Source of the DNA: Calditrichia bacterium
GTDB lineage: Bacteria; Calditrichota; Calditrichia; RBG-13-44-9; J075
Direction: 5' to 3'
NCBI GenBank assembly: GCA_028284905.1
Contig: JANQQU010000064.1
Location: 62,001 to 126,000, forward strand
Length of the DNA: 64,000 nucleotides
Shown here: piece after piece, positions 63,584 through 64,000 of the stretch
Position numbering within the stretch: the first letter of the stretch is position 1
Layout: every line of letters begins with the position of its first letter
Notes under the pieces: model-generated
The model's input: the letters and a program-made list of their open reading frames with translations, nothing else
Told to the model about the DNA's origin: nothing
Database searches by the model: none
Translations under genes and position numbers: made by a program

Positions 63584-64000
63584 ATGGCTTTTATACCATC
63601 GAGAGCAAAAAAACATCGGATGGAAACGGATGAAGAACTCAATCTAACATCCATGATGGATGCAATGACGATTATTCTTCTGTTTTTGTTGAAAACCTAT
63701 TCGACGACCGGGGCAATTATTTCGCCTTCAAGCGACCTTAAGTTACCCTACTCGTTAAGTACTCAGGCACCGCATAAAGAGTTAACCGTGTCGATTACCC
63801 GGGATAATATTCTGGTTTCCGACGAGCGGGTGATGAGTATTGAGCAAATCGATTCGCAATCGCCAATTATTGCGCCGCTTTATAGTGAACTGAGCCGGCG
63901 AGCGCAGGAAGCGAAACAAAATGAGATAACTTATAGTATCCCATTTACACATGAAGTGATAGTGGTTGCGGACGAAAGTGTACCATTTCAAATGCTTTTT
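63584..64000 (+). CDS. Second ExbD/TolR-like subunit (3' truncated by window end)
   Basis: The frame is open from the ATG at 63584 (ribosome site GAAGGATAAA) to the window end: 139 residues visible. N-terminus FIPSRAKKHRMETDEELNLTSMMDAMTIILLFLLKTY; Asp26 sits where ExbD has its proton-carrying Asp (T-x-M-M-D-A-M-T-I-I-L-L). The periplasmic part begins ELTVSITRDNILVSDERVMSIEQIDS, the ExbD-type strand-helix pattern. It follows the first ExbD by 16 bases. More genes of this locus may lie beyond the window. Confidence 0.85.
   Translation, partial: MAFIPSRAKKHRMETDEELNLTSMMDAMTIILLFLLKTYSTTGAIISPSSDLKLPYSLSTQAPHKELTVSITRDNILVSDERVMSIEQIDSQSPIIAPLYSELSRRAQEAKQNEITYSIPFTHEVIVVADESVPFQMLF

Overview
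The window (64 kb, about 48% G+C by eye) looks like a chromosomal segment of an FCB-group bacterium, most likely Calditrichota or a close relative. This rests on five secreted proteins ending in a type IX-style (FlgD/Por-like) sorting domain with NPFNP motifs and a basic C-terminus, on an AtpZ-AtpI-type ATP synthase operon, and on a ParAB-M23-bactofilin cluster. No tRNA, rRNA, CRISPR array, prophage or insertion sequence was recognised.

Layout. 1-11 kb: end of a membrane protein, a membrane-bound LytTR regulator, a lipoprotein of the beta-lactamase/serine hydrolase fold with altered catalytic residues, two tandem small secreted paralogues, an FtsX/MacB-like permease and a large FAD/Fe-S D-lactate/glycolate-type dehydrogenase. 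11-21 kb: adenylate kinase, an RpiB/LacAB-like isomerase, acetyl-CoA synthetase with a structured leader, an isochorismatase-fold hydrolase, a nitronate monooxygenase-like flavoprotein, a YfiT/DinB protein behind a TPR histidine kinase, and a BlaI-BlaR1(M56)-TonB module with a visible promoter and operator. 21-42 kb: an accessory region of cell-surface genes: five sorting-domain proteins (metalloprotease, VCBS-repeat protein, two tandem paralogues with exchanged N-terminal modules, a 1688-residue repeat adhesin), a two-component system and a sulfotransferase. Within it, at 26278-26622, lies an ArsC/Spx-family gene with an in-frame UGA at the first position of the redox motif (U-N-T-C), followed by a bacterial SECIS-like hairpin: a selenoprotein.

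42-64 kb: a TPR protein, parA-parB, an M23 peptidase, bactofilin, then atpZ-atpI-atpB-atpE-atpF-atpH-atpA-atpG-atpD-atpC. The same strand continues into two large periplasmic TPR proteins (864 and 1594 residues), a small secreted protein, an ExbB/TolQ subunit and two ExbD/TolR-like subunits, the second cut by the window end. The first ExbD has Asn where the family has its proton-carrying Asp; the second keeps Asp. This suggests a proton-driven envelope machine with an asymmetric ExbD pair.

Intergenic DNA carries several dispersed repeat families (perfect palindromes of the GTAG...CTAC type, AACAGTTATCAGT arrays, CGTTGTTCG arms), one of which supplies the stop codon of the neighbouring dehydrogenase gene.
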